The notes under the pieces are model-generated. The model made no database searches, was not told the origin of the DNA, and saw only the letters and a list, made by a program, of their open reading frames with translations. Position numbers and translations under genes: made by a program. A stretch of 6,159 nt of DNA from Muribaculaceae bacterium (GTDB lineage Bacteria > Bacteroidota > Bacteroidia > Bacteroidales > Muribaculaceae). The DNA is taken from positions 1 to 6,159 of the forward strand of contig JAGCVR010000121.1 in NCBI GenBank assembly GCA_017962285.1, read 5' to 3'. This document shows, piece by piece, positions 1 through 6,159 of this stretch (its first letter is position 1; every line of letters begins with the position of its first letter).

Positions 1-121
1 ATCTTTTGGTGCTGACAGATGTTCTGCCCCAGATAAAACGTATGATGCAGATAAACGATGCTATGTCACCAAAGAGCTTTATACAAAAACTCCGTATAAT
101 GCAGCTGCGCATTTGTTGTTT

Positions 122-253
122 TCACCTGTGATACAAGAGTATTATTGCAGTGGGGTAGCCCCATGCAAGAAAAAGATTCTCGCCGGTGAGGTCCTTGTCG
201 GCCATCACTTCGCCACGCGTCCGGGTAATAATATTCAGTTCGTTTGCTGACAT
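122..253 (-). CDS. Short hypothetical ORF, possible start of a broken divergent gene
   Basis: A 43-codon frame runs from an ATG at 253 to a TGA at 122-124. It begins MSANELNIITRTRGEV and ends in LLYHR. I do not recognise it. Two things favour a real gene start: a good Bacteroidetes-type promoter (291-322) points at it and leaves a leader of roughly 30 bases, and its first 28 codons use G/C-ending codons much like the neighbouring genes. Against it, the frame is very short and base composition becomes AT-rich beyond about position 150, where no minus frame continues convincingly to the left edge. It could be the intact N-terminus of a gene broken by a frameshift or recombination, a genuine small protein, or chance. 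The plus strand is also open over the same span (2-250), so coding direction is uncertain. Confidence 0.3.
   Translation of the reverse strand: MSANELNIITRTRGEVMADKDLTGENLFLAWGYPTAIILLYHR
145..168. repeat. Bulged inverted repeat
   Basis: TTGCA (145-149), an unpaired G at 150, then TGGGG (151-155), a TAG loop (156-158), CCCCA (159-163) and TGCAA (164-168). This makes a 10-bp stem with one bulged base. There is no T-run on either side that would make it a typical intrinsic terminator. It lies inside the 43-codon minus frame, close to the point where GC content drops. It may be a protein or recombination site, an RNA hairpin, or coincidence. Confidence 0.45.
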
Positions 254-290
254 TGGCACATCATATTCAGTCTTGAATTTGATTAATGCT

Positions 291-322
291 CAAAAATAAT
301 GTTTATTTTTCAAACATACAAA
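291..322 (-). promoter_or_regulatory. Bacteroidetes-type promoter, leftward
   Basis: On the minus strand the -33 element TTTG lies at 319-322 and the -7 element TATTTTTG at 291-298, matching TAnnTTTG, with a 20-base spacer. Transcription would start near 285 and run toward the ATG at 253. This geometry is the known consensus for the primary sigma factor of Bacteroidetes. The assignment rests on sequence match alone in an AT-rich region, so a chance match is possible. Confidence 0.5.
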
Positions 323-390
323 TGTTATTGCAGAAATCATAAGTTCAATTGCTCGGCTTTGGTTAAACAATGTTAATGAGTGGCTTTAAT

Positions 391-421
391 TTTGTTTTGA
401 CTTCTCATTACATTAAATTTG
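391..421 (+). promoter_or_regulatory. Bacteroidetes-type promoter of the DUF4301 gene
   Basis: The -33 element TTTG lies at 391-394 and the -7 element TAAATTTG at 414-421, separated by 19 bases, which is an exact match to TTTG-N19-TAnnTTTG. Transcription would start near 428, giving a leader of about 60 bases before the ATG at 490. A second TTTG at 396-399 sits too close to the -7 box. The leader is AT-rich and has no Shine-Dalgarno sequence, which is normal for this phylum. Its -7 box is identical to that of the phosphohexomutase promoter at 5192-5223. Confidence 0.65.
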
Positions 422-489
422 CATATTTGGGAGAACTAAAATTCTATTAACCCTCAAATTAGGAATATTAACATAAAACTTAACACAAT

Positions 490-2004
490 ATGCTTAACGA
501 GAAAGATTTGGCCCAGTTAGAGAAAGTGGGCATTGAAGCTAAGGAAATTGAGAATCAGTTGAATCGGTTTGCCACGGGTTTCCCATATCTGAAGATTGAA
601 GCCGTTGCCACAGCCGAGAAAGGTATTAAGGTGCTCTCTAAAGAGGATGAGCAGAAATATGTGGATGCGTGGAATAATTTCAAGGGAACTATAGAGAAAT
701 TCGTGCCCGCTTCGGGTGCGGCGAGCAGAATGTTCAAGAACCTGTTCGCTTTCGCTTCCTCTGGAAGAAACACGCCTGAGACAGATTTCGAGAACCAGTT
801 CTTTGCCGGTATCATGAACTTCGCGTTCTATCCCACGCTTAACCGTGTTTGTTCCAAGCTGTATGGCGAAGACATTCATTCGCTTATGAAGCTGGACCGC
901 CATGTGGACGTGGTGAAGGCCCTGCTGATGCCCGAAGGCATGAACTACGGCGCACTTCCCAAGGCATTGCTCCAGTTCCATAAGATTGCTCCCATGGTGG
1001 TTCACACTCCGCTTGAAGAACATCTGGAGGAAGGTGCGCAATACGCACGCGACGAGCAGGGAAAGGTGAATCTGCATTTCACCGTCTCTCCCGAGCACAG
1101 GAAAGAATTTGAGAAACTGCTCAAGGCGAAGCTTCCAATCATGGAGGCCGTGTGGGGCGTAACCTACAACGTTACCATGTCGGAGCAGAAAGCGTCAACC
1201 AACACCATTGCCGTTAATACCGACAACACCCCTTACCGTGATGCTGAGGGCGAATTCCTGTTCCGCCCAGCCGGACACGGAGCGCTTATTGAGAACCTGA
1301 ACGAGCGCACAGCCGATGTGATTTTCGTTAAGAACATCGATAATGTGGTGCCTTCAAAACTGCGTAACATCACCACGCGCTACAAGAAAGTGATAGCCGG
1401 ATGTCTGGTTGCCACACAGCAAAGAATTGCGGAGTATCTCCGTCTGCTAGACTCAAAGAAATTCACCCCCGAAGCACTAAAGGAGATGCTGGCATTTGTG
1501 GAAGATGTGCTTTGCACGAAGAACAAAGCTACAGATGGAATGGGTGATGAAGAACTTGCCGCATATCTCTTCGCCAAGCTGAACCGACCCATCCGCGTGT
1601 GCGGTATGGTGCGCAACGAGGGCGAACCCGGCGGTGGCCCATATCTCGCTTATGATGAGGATGGCGGCTATTCGCCACAGATTCTGGAGGCCGCTCAAAT
1701 CGACGAGAACGACCCCGATGCTGTGGCACTTATGAAGAGCGGAACTCACTTTAATCCAGTGGACCTGGTTTGCTACATCAATGACTACAAGGGCCGTAAG
1801 TTTAACCTGAAAGACTTTGTTGACTACAATACCGGTCTGATTTCACTAAAGTCGAAAGACGGTGTGGAAATCAAGGCGCTGGAATTGCCGGGACTCTGGA
1901 ACGGCTCAATGAGCAAGTGGAACACAATCTTTGTGGAAGTGCCTGCTGAGACTTTCAATCCGGTGAAAACCGTGAACGACCTTCTTCGCAAGCAGCATCA
2001 GTAA
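490..2004 (+). CDS. DUF4301 family protein
   Basis: This 504-residue soluble protein belongs to the DUF4301 family, as I recognise it; no signal peptide or membrane segment is visible. Its biochemical role is unknown. Conserved-looking blocks in order are: VPASGAASRMFK (residues 72-83), a glycine/serine loop; FRPAGHGALIENLN (258-271); VKNIDNVVP (280-288); GMVRNEGEPGGGPY (372-385); SGTHFNPVDLV (417-427); and LPGLWNGSMSKWNTIF near the C-terminus. An N-terminal glycine-rich loop, then a glycine-rich G-x-G block, then an N-x-DN block echoes the layout of UDP-sugar pyrophosphorylases, so a nucleotidyltransferase-like fold is a reasonable inference but is unproven. The start at 490 is preceded by an AT-rich leader and a matching promoter. 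The gene ends with TAA immediately before a palindrome array. It appears intact and is probably a monocistron or the head of the three-gene plus-strand cluster. Confidence 0.9.
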   Translation: MLNEKDLAQLEKVGIEAKEIENQLNRFATGFPYLKIEAVATAEKGIKVLSKEDEQKYVDAWNNFKGTIEKFVPASGAASRMFKNLFAFASSGRNTPETDFENQFFAGIMNFAFYPTLNRVCSKLYGEDIHSLMKLDRHVDVVKALLMPEGMNYGALPKALLQFHKIAPMVVHTPLEEHLEEGAQYARDEQGKVNLHFTVSPEHRKEFEKLLKAKLPIMEAVWGVTYNVTMSEQKASTNTIAVNTDNTPYRDAEGEFLFRPAGHGALIENLNERTADVIFVKNIDNVVPSKLRNITTRYKKVIAGCLVATQQRIAEYLRLLDSKKFTPEALKEMLAFVEDVLCTKNKATDGMGDEELAAYLFAKLNRPIRVCGMVRNEGEPGGGPYLAYDEDGGYSPQILEAAQIDENDPDAVALMKSGTHFNPVDLVCYINDYKGRKFNLKDFVDYNTGLISLKSKDGVEIKALELPGLWNGSMSKWNTIFVEVPAETFNPVKTVNDLLRKQHQ

Positions 2005-2009
2005 AAAAA

Positions 2010-2107
2010 GGAGTAATGCGCTTCGCGCAGGGAGTGAAAGGTGAAGTAATGCGCCGTTGGCGCAGGAAGTGAAAGGTGAAGTAAACGAGCTTCGCTCGTG
2101 GAAGTAA
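2010..2107 (+). repeat. Array of three palindromes joined by conserved linkers
   Basis: The order is GGAGTAA (2010-2016), palindrome 1 (2017-2029, stem TGCGC/GCGCA, loop TTC), linker GGGAGTGAAAGGTGAAGTAA (2030-2049), palindrome 2 (2050-2064, TGCGCC/GGCGCA, loop GTT), linker GGAAGTGAAAGGTGAAGTAA (2065-2084), palindrome 3 (2085-2099, ACGAGC/GCTCGT, loop TTC) and GGAAGTAA (2100-2107). The two full linkers differ at one of 20 bases, while the stems differ from one another and stay perfectly paired. The linkers carry TGA and TAA in all three plus frames. The array begins five bases after the DUF4301 stop. It may act as a transcription terminator, an mRNA-stability element or a dispersed intergenic repeat. 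No strong T-run follows it. Confidence 0.85.
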
Positions 2108-2133
2108 GACATGAGCGAAGCTGATAATTTAAT

Positions 2134-2634
2134 ATGGTAATAGAGATGAAACGTAATATTTTTATTGTGATAATAATGACGCTGGTGGTGACGGGTTTCA
2201 GTTGTACTCAGGCGCGTGCCAAGGTTGATAAGACTCAAAAACCTGCAGCAAAATCTGCCGTGACTGCAGGGCAGGAAGGCACTGTGATGAAAATCTCGCA
2301 GGACCAATTCGCCAAAAGGGTGTTCGATTATAAGGCAGGCGCATTTAAGTTTCTTGGTTCCTGTCCTGCCATAGTGGATTTCAATGCCGACTGGTGCGGA
2401 CCATGCCGCCGGCTGGCGCCCACAATCGACTCTCTGGCGGTGCAGTATGCCGGAAAGATTGATTTCTACAGCGTGAATATTGATGAGAACCGTCCGTTGG
2501 CAAATGCCCTTGGCATACAGAGCATACCCATGCTGCTGTTCATTCCGCTCGAAGGTCGCCCGCAGGCATCGGTGGGACTGCTGCCACGCGAGGATATAGA
2601 GCAGGCAATCCGCGAAGTTCTCCTTGTGCAGTAA
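2134..2634 (+). CDS. Exported thioredoxin-fold protein with WCGPC active site
   Basis: This is a single thioredoxin domain behind a signal sequence, 166 residues long. The active site ADWCGPCRR places the redox cysteines at C88 and C91, and SIPMLLF holds the cis-proline at P132, facing the active site as in classical thioredoxins. VNIDENRPLANALGI is the usual beta-3/alpha-3 region. Residues 5-23 (MKRNIFIVIIMTLVVTGFS) form a basic then hydrophobic export signal. Cleavage could follow ARA (27-29) by signal peptidase I. Alternatively C24 could be lipidated, but the GFSC box is a poor lipobox. It likely works in the periplasm on protein thiols or disulfides; WCGPC alone does not settle reductase versus oxidase. 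The ATG at 2146 gives a more typical signal peptide start (MKRN) and could be the true start. The hydrolase gene follows after 18 bases. Confidence 0.88.
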   Translation: MVIEMKRNIFIVIIMTLVVTGFSCTQARAKVDKTQKPAAKSAVTAGQEGTVMKISQDQFAKRVFDYKAGAFKFLGSCPAIVDFNADWCGPCRRLAPTIDSLAVQYAGKIDFYSVNIDENRPLANALGIQSIPMLLFIPLEGRPQASVGLLPREDIEQAIREVLLVQ

Positions 2635-2652
2635 TTTAAACGAATCACGGAA

Positions 2653-3243
2653 ATGACCGAACACAAAAAGACAATAGCGTATTTTCATGGTTTCGGCTCC
2701 AGCAGTCTTACTAATTCTGCAAAGTTTCTCAGGGAAAACTTGCCGGAATTCAATGTGATTGCTCCCGATATTCCAATTGACCCCGCAGAGGCATTGCCGT
2801 TTTTGAAAAACTACTGTGCAGCCAATAAGGTGGACCTTGTGGTAGGCACAAGCATGGGAGGGATGTATGCGATGCAGATGACAGAATGTCGGCGTTTCTG
2901 TGTCAATCCTGCACTGCAACTATCGCAGGTTGAGGGACTGCTGACCGAAGGAACGTTTGAATTTTTCCAGCCCACTGCCGATGGCAGAACACACTTTACG
3001 ATAACTCGTGATATAATTCGCCATTTTCAAGAGATGGAGCATCACCTGTTCGACGGCTTTACGCCAGAAAACGCTTGCCGATGCTGGGGATTCTTCGCCG
3101 ACTGCGATACGCTGGTGAACTGCAAGCCATTGTTTTCCGAATACTTCAGTCAAGTGATTGATTTCCACGGGGAGCATCGTCTCAGCGAGGATGTGCTTCG
3201 CGACGTAATCATTCCAGCCGCGCGAAAAATCTTCGCCGACTAA
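2653..3243 (+). CDS. YqiA/UPF0227-like alpha/beta hydrolase (probable esterase)
   Basis: This is a compact 196-residue alpha/beta hydrolase resembling the YqiA/YcfP (UPF0227) esterases, which are about this length. AYFHGFGSS (9-17) provides the oxyanion-side loop after the first beta strand. VVGTSMGG (63-70) is the nucleophile elbow with S67. D152 in FADCDTLV and H175 in GEHRL are the likely acid and base of the triad. The family has been linked to short acyl-ester hydrolysis; the natural substrate is unknown. There is no signal peptide, so it should be cytosolic. It starts 18 bases after the thioredoxin gene with no promoter visible between them, suggesting co-transcription, though a cytosolic hydrolase and an exported thioredoxin share no obvious pathway. 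The N-terminus fits the family, and no Shine-Dalgarno sequence is present. Confidence 0.85.
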   Translation: MTEHKKTIAYFHGFGSSSLTNSAKFLRENLPEFNVIAPDIPIDPAEALPFLKNYCAANKVDLVVGTSMGGMYAMQMTECRRFCVNPALQLSQVEGLLTEGTFEFFQPTADGRTHFTITRDIIRHFQEMEHHLFDGFTPENACRCWGFFADCDTLVNCKPLFSEYFSQVIDFHGEHRLSEDVLRDVIIPAARKIFAD

Positions 3244-3301
3244 CCATACCGAAAAAATGTGATTTTTAGGGCAAATAATTATTTATGTGCTTACGAATAA
3301 G

Positions 3302-3332
3302 AGTATGGAGTGCCAAACCGACACTCCATACT
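3302..3332. terminator. Hairpin between convergent genes, probable terminator
   Basis: AGTATGGAGTG (3302-3312) pairs perfectly over 11 bp with CACTCCATACT (3322-3332) around a 9-base loop. On the plus strand it is followed by TTGGTTTTGTG, an imperfect T-rich tail, so it best fits termination of the transcript ending with the hydrolase gene (stop at 3241-3243). It also lies 63 bases past the stop of the leftward phosphohexomutase gene and may serve both directions, although the T-run on the minus side is weak. Confidence 0.7.
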
Positions 3333-3338
3333 TGGTTT

Positions 3339-3378
3339 TGTGTTATGTTCAAAGCTGCTGTGTTATGTCCAGGGCAGC
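3339..3378. repeat. Imperfect 20-base tandem duplication
   Basis: Two adjacent 20-base units (3339-3358 and 3359-3378) both begin with TGTGTTATGT and both end in GC-x-GC; they match at 16 of 20 positions. They sit between the hairpin at 3302-3332 and the stop of the phosphohexomutase gene, in non-coding DNA. They probably arose by local duplication; no function is visible. Confidence 0.55.
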
Positions 3379-3394
3379 TTGTTGTGAACAGAAA

Positions 3395-5149
3395 TTATGC
3401 TATGCCCAGGTCACGGCAGATGGTGTCGATTTTGGCATCTGCCCAGTCGTTCTTGGCATCGTAAGCTTCAGCGCTTTCGAGTTTGTCGTGTACTTCAATG
3501 TAGAACTTGATCTTAGGCTCTGTTCCGCTCGGGCGGATAGAAACCTTGGTTCCGTCTTCGGTGAAGTACTGGAGCACATTGCTCGTAGCCGGCATGTCGA
3601 GTTTGGTCTTGGCACCGGTCTTGACATCGGTCTCTTCCAGGAGTTGGAAGTCGCGAATCATCACTACTGGCGAACCGGCGATTTCCTTCTGCGGGTTCTC
3701 GCGGAAATTCTTCATCATAGCCACGATTTCCTCGGCACCGCTCTTGCCTGTGCGCACCACGCTGATGCCACGCTCCTTGCTGTAGCCGTAGGTCTTGTAG
3801 ATGTCGATAATGAGGTCGTTGAGCGACATTCCCTTGTCCTTAGCCCAAGCGGTGATTTCCGCCATGAGAGGAATAGAGGAAACAGAGTCTTTGTCGCGTG
3901 CAAAAGTTTCGGGCAGATAGCCGTAGCTTTCCTCACCGCCGCCAAGATAGCGTGCTTCAGTACCTTCGAGTTCGCGCATCACTGTGGCGATCCACTTGAA
4001 GCCGGTGTAGCAGTCATAGAGCTTGATGCCTTCCTTCTTGGCAATCTTTGCAATGAGTTCGCTTGTCACGATGGTCTTAACTATATACTCGTTGCCTGTG
4101 AGGCGACCGAGTTCGCGGTTGCGAACCATGAGATAGTAGTGGAGCAGAATCTGAATCTGGTTACCGTTGAGCAGGTCGTATTCGCCCTTGTTGTTCTTAG
4201 CCACAACCGAGATGCGGTCGGCATCTGGGTCGCTTGCCATAGCCACGTCGGCCTGGGTCTCGGTGGCTTTGTTGATAGCCATCATCATAGTGGGCTTGTT
4301 CTCGGGGTTGGGCGACTCCACTGTGGGGAAATCTCCGCTCATCACGTCCTGCTCGGGTACATGGATGATGTTCTTGAAGCCCCAGCGCTGCAGTGAGCGT
4401 GGAATGATGTCGCGTCCCACGCCGTGAATCGGAGTGTAAACCACCTTGAGGTCGCTCTGGCGCTCGTCAATGTCGGGGCTGAGCGAGATGGTGTGGATTT
4501 GCTCAATGTACTGGTGGTCGATGTTCTCACCGATAATCTCAATGAGCTCGGGATTTCCCTGGAACTTAATCTCGCGAACGTCCTTAATGGCGTTAACGTG
4601 GTTGATGATATTTACGTCGTGAGGAGCAACCACCTGTGCGCCATCGTCCCAGTAAGCCTTGTAGCCGTTGTATTCCTTGGGATTGTGCGAAGCGGTGATG
4701 TTAACACCACTCTGGCAACCGAGAAGGCGTACGGCATAGGAAAGTTCCGGAGTGGGGCGTGGACCTTCAAAGAGGAACACCTTTATTCCGTTGGCGGAGA
4801 AGATGTTTGCCACAGTCTCGGCAAACAGACGGCTGTTGTTGCGCACGTCGTGTCCCACCACAACCTTGATTTGCTCGAGGTTGGTGAACGCAGCCTTGAG
4901 GTAGTTGGCAAGTCCTTGAGTAGCAGAGCCCACAGTGTAGATGTTCATGCGGTTAGAGCCTGCTCCCATAATGCCGCGAAGTCCACCTGTACCAAATTCC
5001 AGATTTTTGTAGAACGATTCAATAAGGTCGGTCTTGTCCTCGTTCTCAAGCATTTTTTTAACTTCGGCTTGAGTCTCCTGGTCATAACCCTCGGTGAGCC
5101 AGCCCTGAGCTTTCGCCGTTACTTCGTTTAACAATTTCTCGTCGATCAT
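3395..5149 (-). CDS. Phospho-sugar mutase (phosphoglucomutase/phosphomannomutase)
   Basis: This is a complete alpha-D-phosphohexomutase of 584 residues, the usual length for the large PgcA/PGM2-type branch. These cytosolic enzymes interconvert hexose 1- and 6-phosphates (glucose and/or mannose), linking glycolysis to nucleotide-sugar and polysaccharide synthesis. All four active-site loops are present in order: TASHNPK with the phosphorylated serine S154; the magnesium loop DPDADR (307-312); the sugar-specificity loop GGGEESYGY (403-411), whose GEES form fits glucose and mannose phosphates; and the phosphate-binding loop RPSGTEPK (539-546). EFGTGGLRG (51-59) is the N-terminal motif typical of this branch. 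Substrate preference cannot be settled by sequence. The ATG at 5149 follows an AT-rich leader and a matching promoter at 5192-5223, so it can be transcribed independently of the M18 gene upstream. The stop is TAA. Confidence 0.95.
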   Translation of the reverse strand: MIDEKLLNEVTAKAQGWLTEGYDQETQAEVKKMLENEDKTDLIESFYKNLEFGTGGLRGIMGAGSNRMNIYTVGSATQGLANYLKAAFTNLEQIKVVVGHDVRNNSRLFAETVANIFSANGIKVFLFEGPRPTPELSYAVRLLGCQSGVNITASHNPKEYNGYKAYWDDGAQVVAPHDVNIINHVNAIKDVREIKFQGNPELIEIIGENIDHQYIEQIHTISLSPDIDERQSDLKVVYTPIHGVGRDIIPRSLQRWGFKNIIHVPEQDVMSGDFPTVESPNPENKPTMMMAINKATETQADVAMASDPDADRISVVAKNNKGEYDLLNGNQIQILLHYYLMVRNRELGRLTGNEYIVKTIVTSELIAKIAKKEGIKLYDCYTGFKWIATVMRELEGTEARYLGGGEESYGYLPETFARDKDSVSSIPLMAEITAWAKDKGMSLNDLIIDIYKTYGYSKERGISVVRTGKSGAEEIVAMMKNFRENPQKEIAGSPVVMIRDFQLLEETDVKTGAKTKLDMPATSNVLQYFTEDGTKVSIRPSGTEPKIKFYIEVHDKLESAEAYDAKNDWADAKIDTICRDLGIA

Positions 5150-5191
5150 AATTAAGTTAAAAGGTATGTTAATTGGTTAATAATTTTTGTT

Positions 5192-5223
5192 CAAATTTAA
5201 GCAAAAAAATCAGAATTGACAAA
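5192..5223 (-). promoter_or_regulatory. Bacteroidetes-type promoter of the phosphohexomutase gene
   Basis: On the minus strand the -33 TTTG lies at 5220-5223 and the -7 TAAATTTG at 5192-5199, with a 20-base spacer, an exact match to the phylum consensus. Transcription would start near 5185, about 36 bases before the ATG at 5149. The -33 element directly abuts the stop codon of the M18 gene (5224-5226), so the short gap between the two genes is nearly all promoter and leader. Confidence 0.68.
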
Positions 5224-6159
5224 TTAGTTGAAAAAATGAGTAAAAACTTTTGTCATGTTCAGGTGGTCGGCTACCGACCCAGTTTCGCGCACTGAGTGCA
5301 TGGCAAGAAGCGGATTCCCCACATCCACGCCCTCAATATCTATCTGTCCCGTAAGGATGTTACCCAATGTGGAGCCGCCGGCTACATCGCTGTGATTTAC
5401 AAAATACTGGAAGGGGACATCGGCGTCCAGACAAAGCGACTTGAATATCGCGGCGGAATGTGCGTCGCTCATGTATTTGCAGTTGGCATTGATTTTTATG
5501 CAAGGCCCGCCACCCAGAGCCGGATGGTTAGTGGGGTCATACTTTTCGCTGTAGTTGGGATGGTAGGCATGTGCGTTGTCAGCCGAAATCAGGAAAGAGT
5601 TGCTGATGGCTATGCTGAAGTCCTGATAGCTTCCGCCCTGCTCCTCAACGATCCTCAGCAGCAGGTTCGACAGCACCGGAGACCCGGCACCCTGTTTCGT
5701 GCCGCTGCCGGTCTCTTCGTTGTCGAAGATGGCGAGCACGCAGGTATTCTCTTCGCTGATATCAGATGTAATTGCCGTGAGCCCGGCATGAACCATGCTC
5801 AAATCGTCGAGCCTTCCAGCCGAGATGAATTCGTCGTGCAGACCGAAAGTGCATGCCGGAGTAGTGTCAAACAGCATCAGGTCGAAATCGAGAATCTGCT
5901 ATCTGGGAGCATTCAGCTCATTTGCCACAAGGTTAAGCAGCATGCCGTCGGTTTCAAACTCGATGTTCACTTTAGCGATTATGGGAAGCATGTCTTTCTG
6001 TTTCGACAGATGATTCCCCTCATTTACCGCACGATTGAAATGAATTGCCAGATGAGAAATCTGGAGCAGAGGCCGGCGGATGTGAATGAGTCTTGTCACC
6101 GGGTGCAACGCGTCATTATCTTTAAGGATAACACGTCCGGCAATAGACAGCGGGCGGTC
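5224..6159 (-). pseudogene. M18 family aminopeptidase, 5' end outside window, in-frame amber stop
   Basis: The frame is open from the right edge except for one TAG at 5899-5901. It encodes 86 residues before the stop and 224 after it. M18 enzymes are dizinc aminopeptidases (aspartyl aminopeptidase and relatives) that form large cytosolic shells and remove N-terminal residues from peptides. Seen motifs, in order: DRPLSIAGRV, then HFNRAVNEG, then past the TAG ILDFDLMLFDTTPA, GRLDDLSMVHAGL (metal-bridging Asp), FDNEETGSG (catalytic and ligand Glu), SADNAHAYHPNYSEKY (Asp ligand), GGSTLGNI, and MHSVRET (His ligand). The remaining His ligand (HTDSP region) would be in the roughly 110 residues beyond the window. 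No frameshift or deletion is seen. A methionine just after the stop (5877) could restart translation, but the product would lack the N-terminal part. It may be a fresh pseudogene, a sequencing error, or a readthrough gene. Confidence 0.85.
5899..5901 (-). other. In-frame amber codon inside the M18 gene
   Basis: The reading is NELNAPR-TAG-QILDFDLM, with the same frame continuing on both sides (the ATG at 5877 is exactly seven codons past the stop). One base change from CAG, GAG or AAG would produce it. The flanking residues align with the conserved M18 segment before the ILDFDL motif, where a polar or charged residue is common. The four complete genes here all end in TAA, and none of them carries an internal TAG. 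Confidence 0.9.

Noticed and set aside
2..250. Plus-strand open frame of 82 codons entering from the left edge
   Set aside because: It has no start in the window and no motif I recognise, and it is the mirror frame of the minus ORF, which has a promoter. A gene tail cannot be excluded, but it is not supported.
517..1098. 193-codon minus-strand ORF inside the DUF4301 gene
   Set aside because: It is a shadow of a well-supported plus-strand gene, with unnatural composition and no promoter.
2010..2107. CRISPR-like reading of the palindrome array
   Set aside because: The alternating conserved and variable parts superficially resemble repeats and spacers, but the variable parts are 13-15-base palindromes, there are only two full linkers, and no cas gene is present.
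1906..2919. 337-codon minus-strand ORF
   Set aside because: It lies antisense to the DUF4301 end, the thioredoxin gene and the hydrolase start, all of which have clear family motifs. Its translation is rich in His, Cys and Arg with no recognisable domain.
3287..5131. Two long plus-strand ORFs (3287-4396 and 4424-5131)
   Set aside because: They are antisense to the phosphohexomutase, whose four catalytic loops are all present. Long open antisense frames are a by-product of its codon use. They have no promoter or family motif of their own.

Overview
The window looks like chromosomal DNA from a Bacteroidales bacterium, most likely Prevotella or a close relative. Four things suggest this: a DUF4301-family protein, which I know mainly from Bacteroidetes; no Shine-Dalgarno sequences before the starts; TAA at all four complete gene ends; and three promoters matching the Bacteroidetes form TTTG-N(19-20)-TAnnTTTG. 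The genus is inference.

Layout. Positions 1-489 hold no confident gene. They contain two divergent Bacteroidetes-type promoters, a 43-codon minus-strand reading frame that may be the start of a broken or unrecognised gene, and a bulged inverted repeat inside that frame. The plus strand then carries three genes: a 504-residue DUF4301 protein (490-2004), an exported thioredoxin-fold protein (2134-2634) and a small YqiA/UPF0227-like alpha/beta hydrolase (2653-3243). The DUF4301 and thioredoxin genes are separated by an array of three short palindromes joined by near-identical linkers (2010-2107). The thioredoxin and hydrolase genes are only 18 bases apart and are probably co-transcribed. A strong hairpin at 3302-3332 lies between the converging transcripts. 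On the minus strand are a complete alpha-D-phosphohexomutase (3395-5149) with its own promoter, and upstream of it an M18-family aminopeptidase (5224 to beyond 6159) that runs off the right edge.

Function. The genes are a mixed housekeeping set (sugar-phosphate isomerisation, peptide trimming, envelope redox, an esterase-like hydrolase) and do not form an obvious single pathway. I see no CRISPR array, transposase, phage gene, tRNA or rRNA, and I cannot support a new multi-gene system here. The observations most worth a second look are the in-frame amber codon in an otherwise well-conserved M18 aminopeptidase and the palindrome/linker array at 2010-2107, where the linkers are conserved while the stems change with base-pairing kept.
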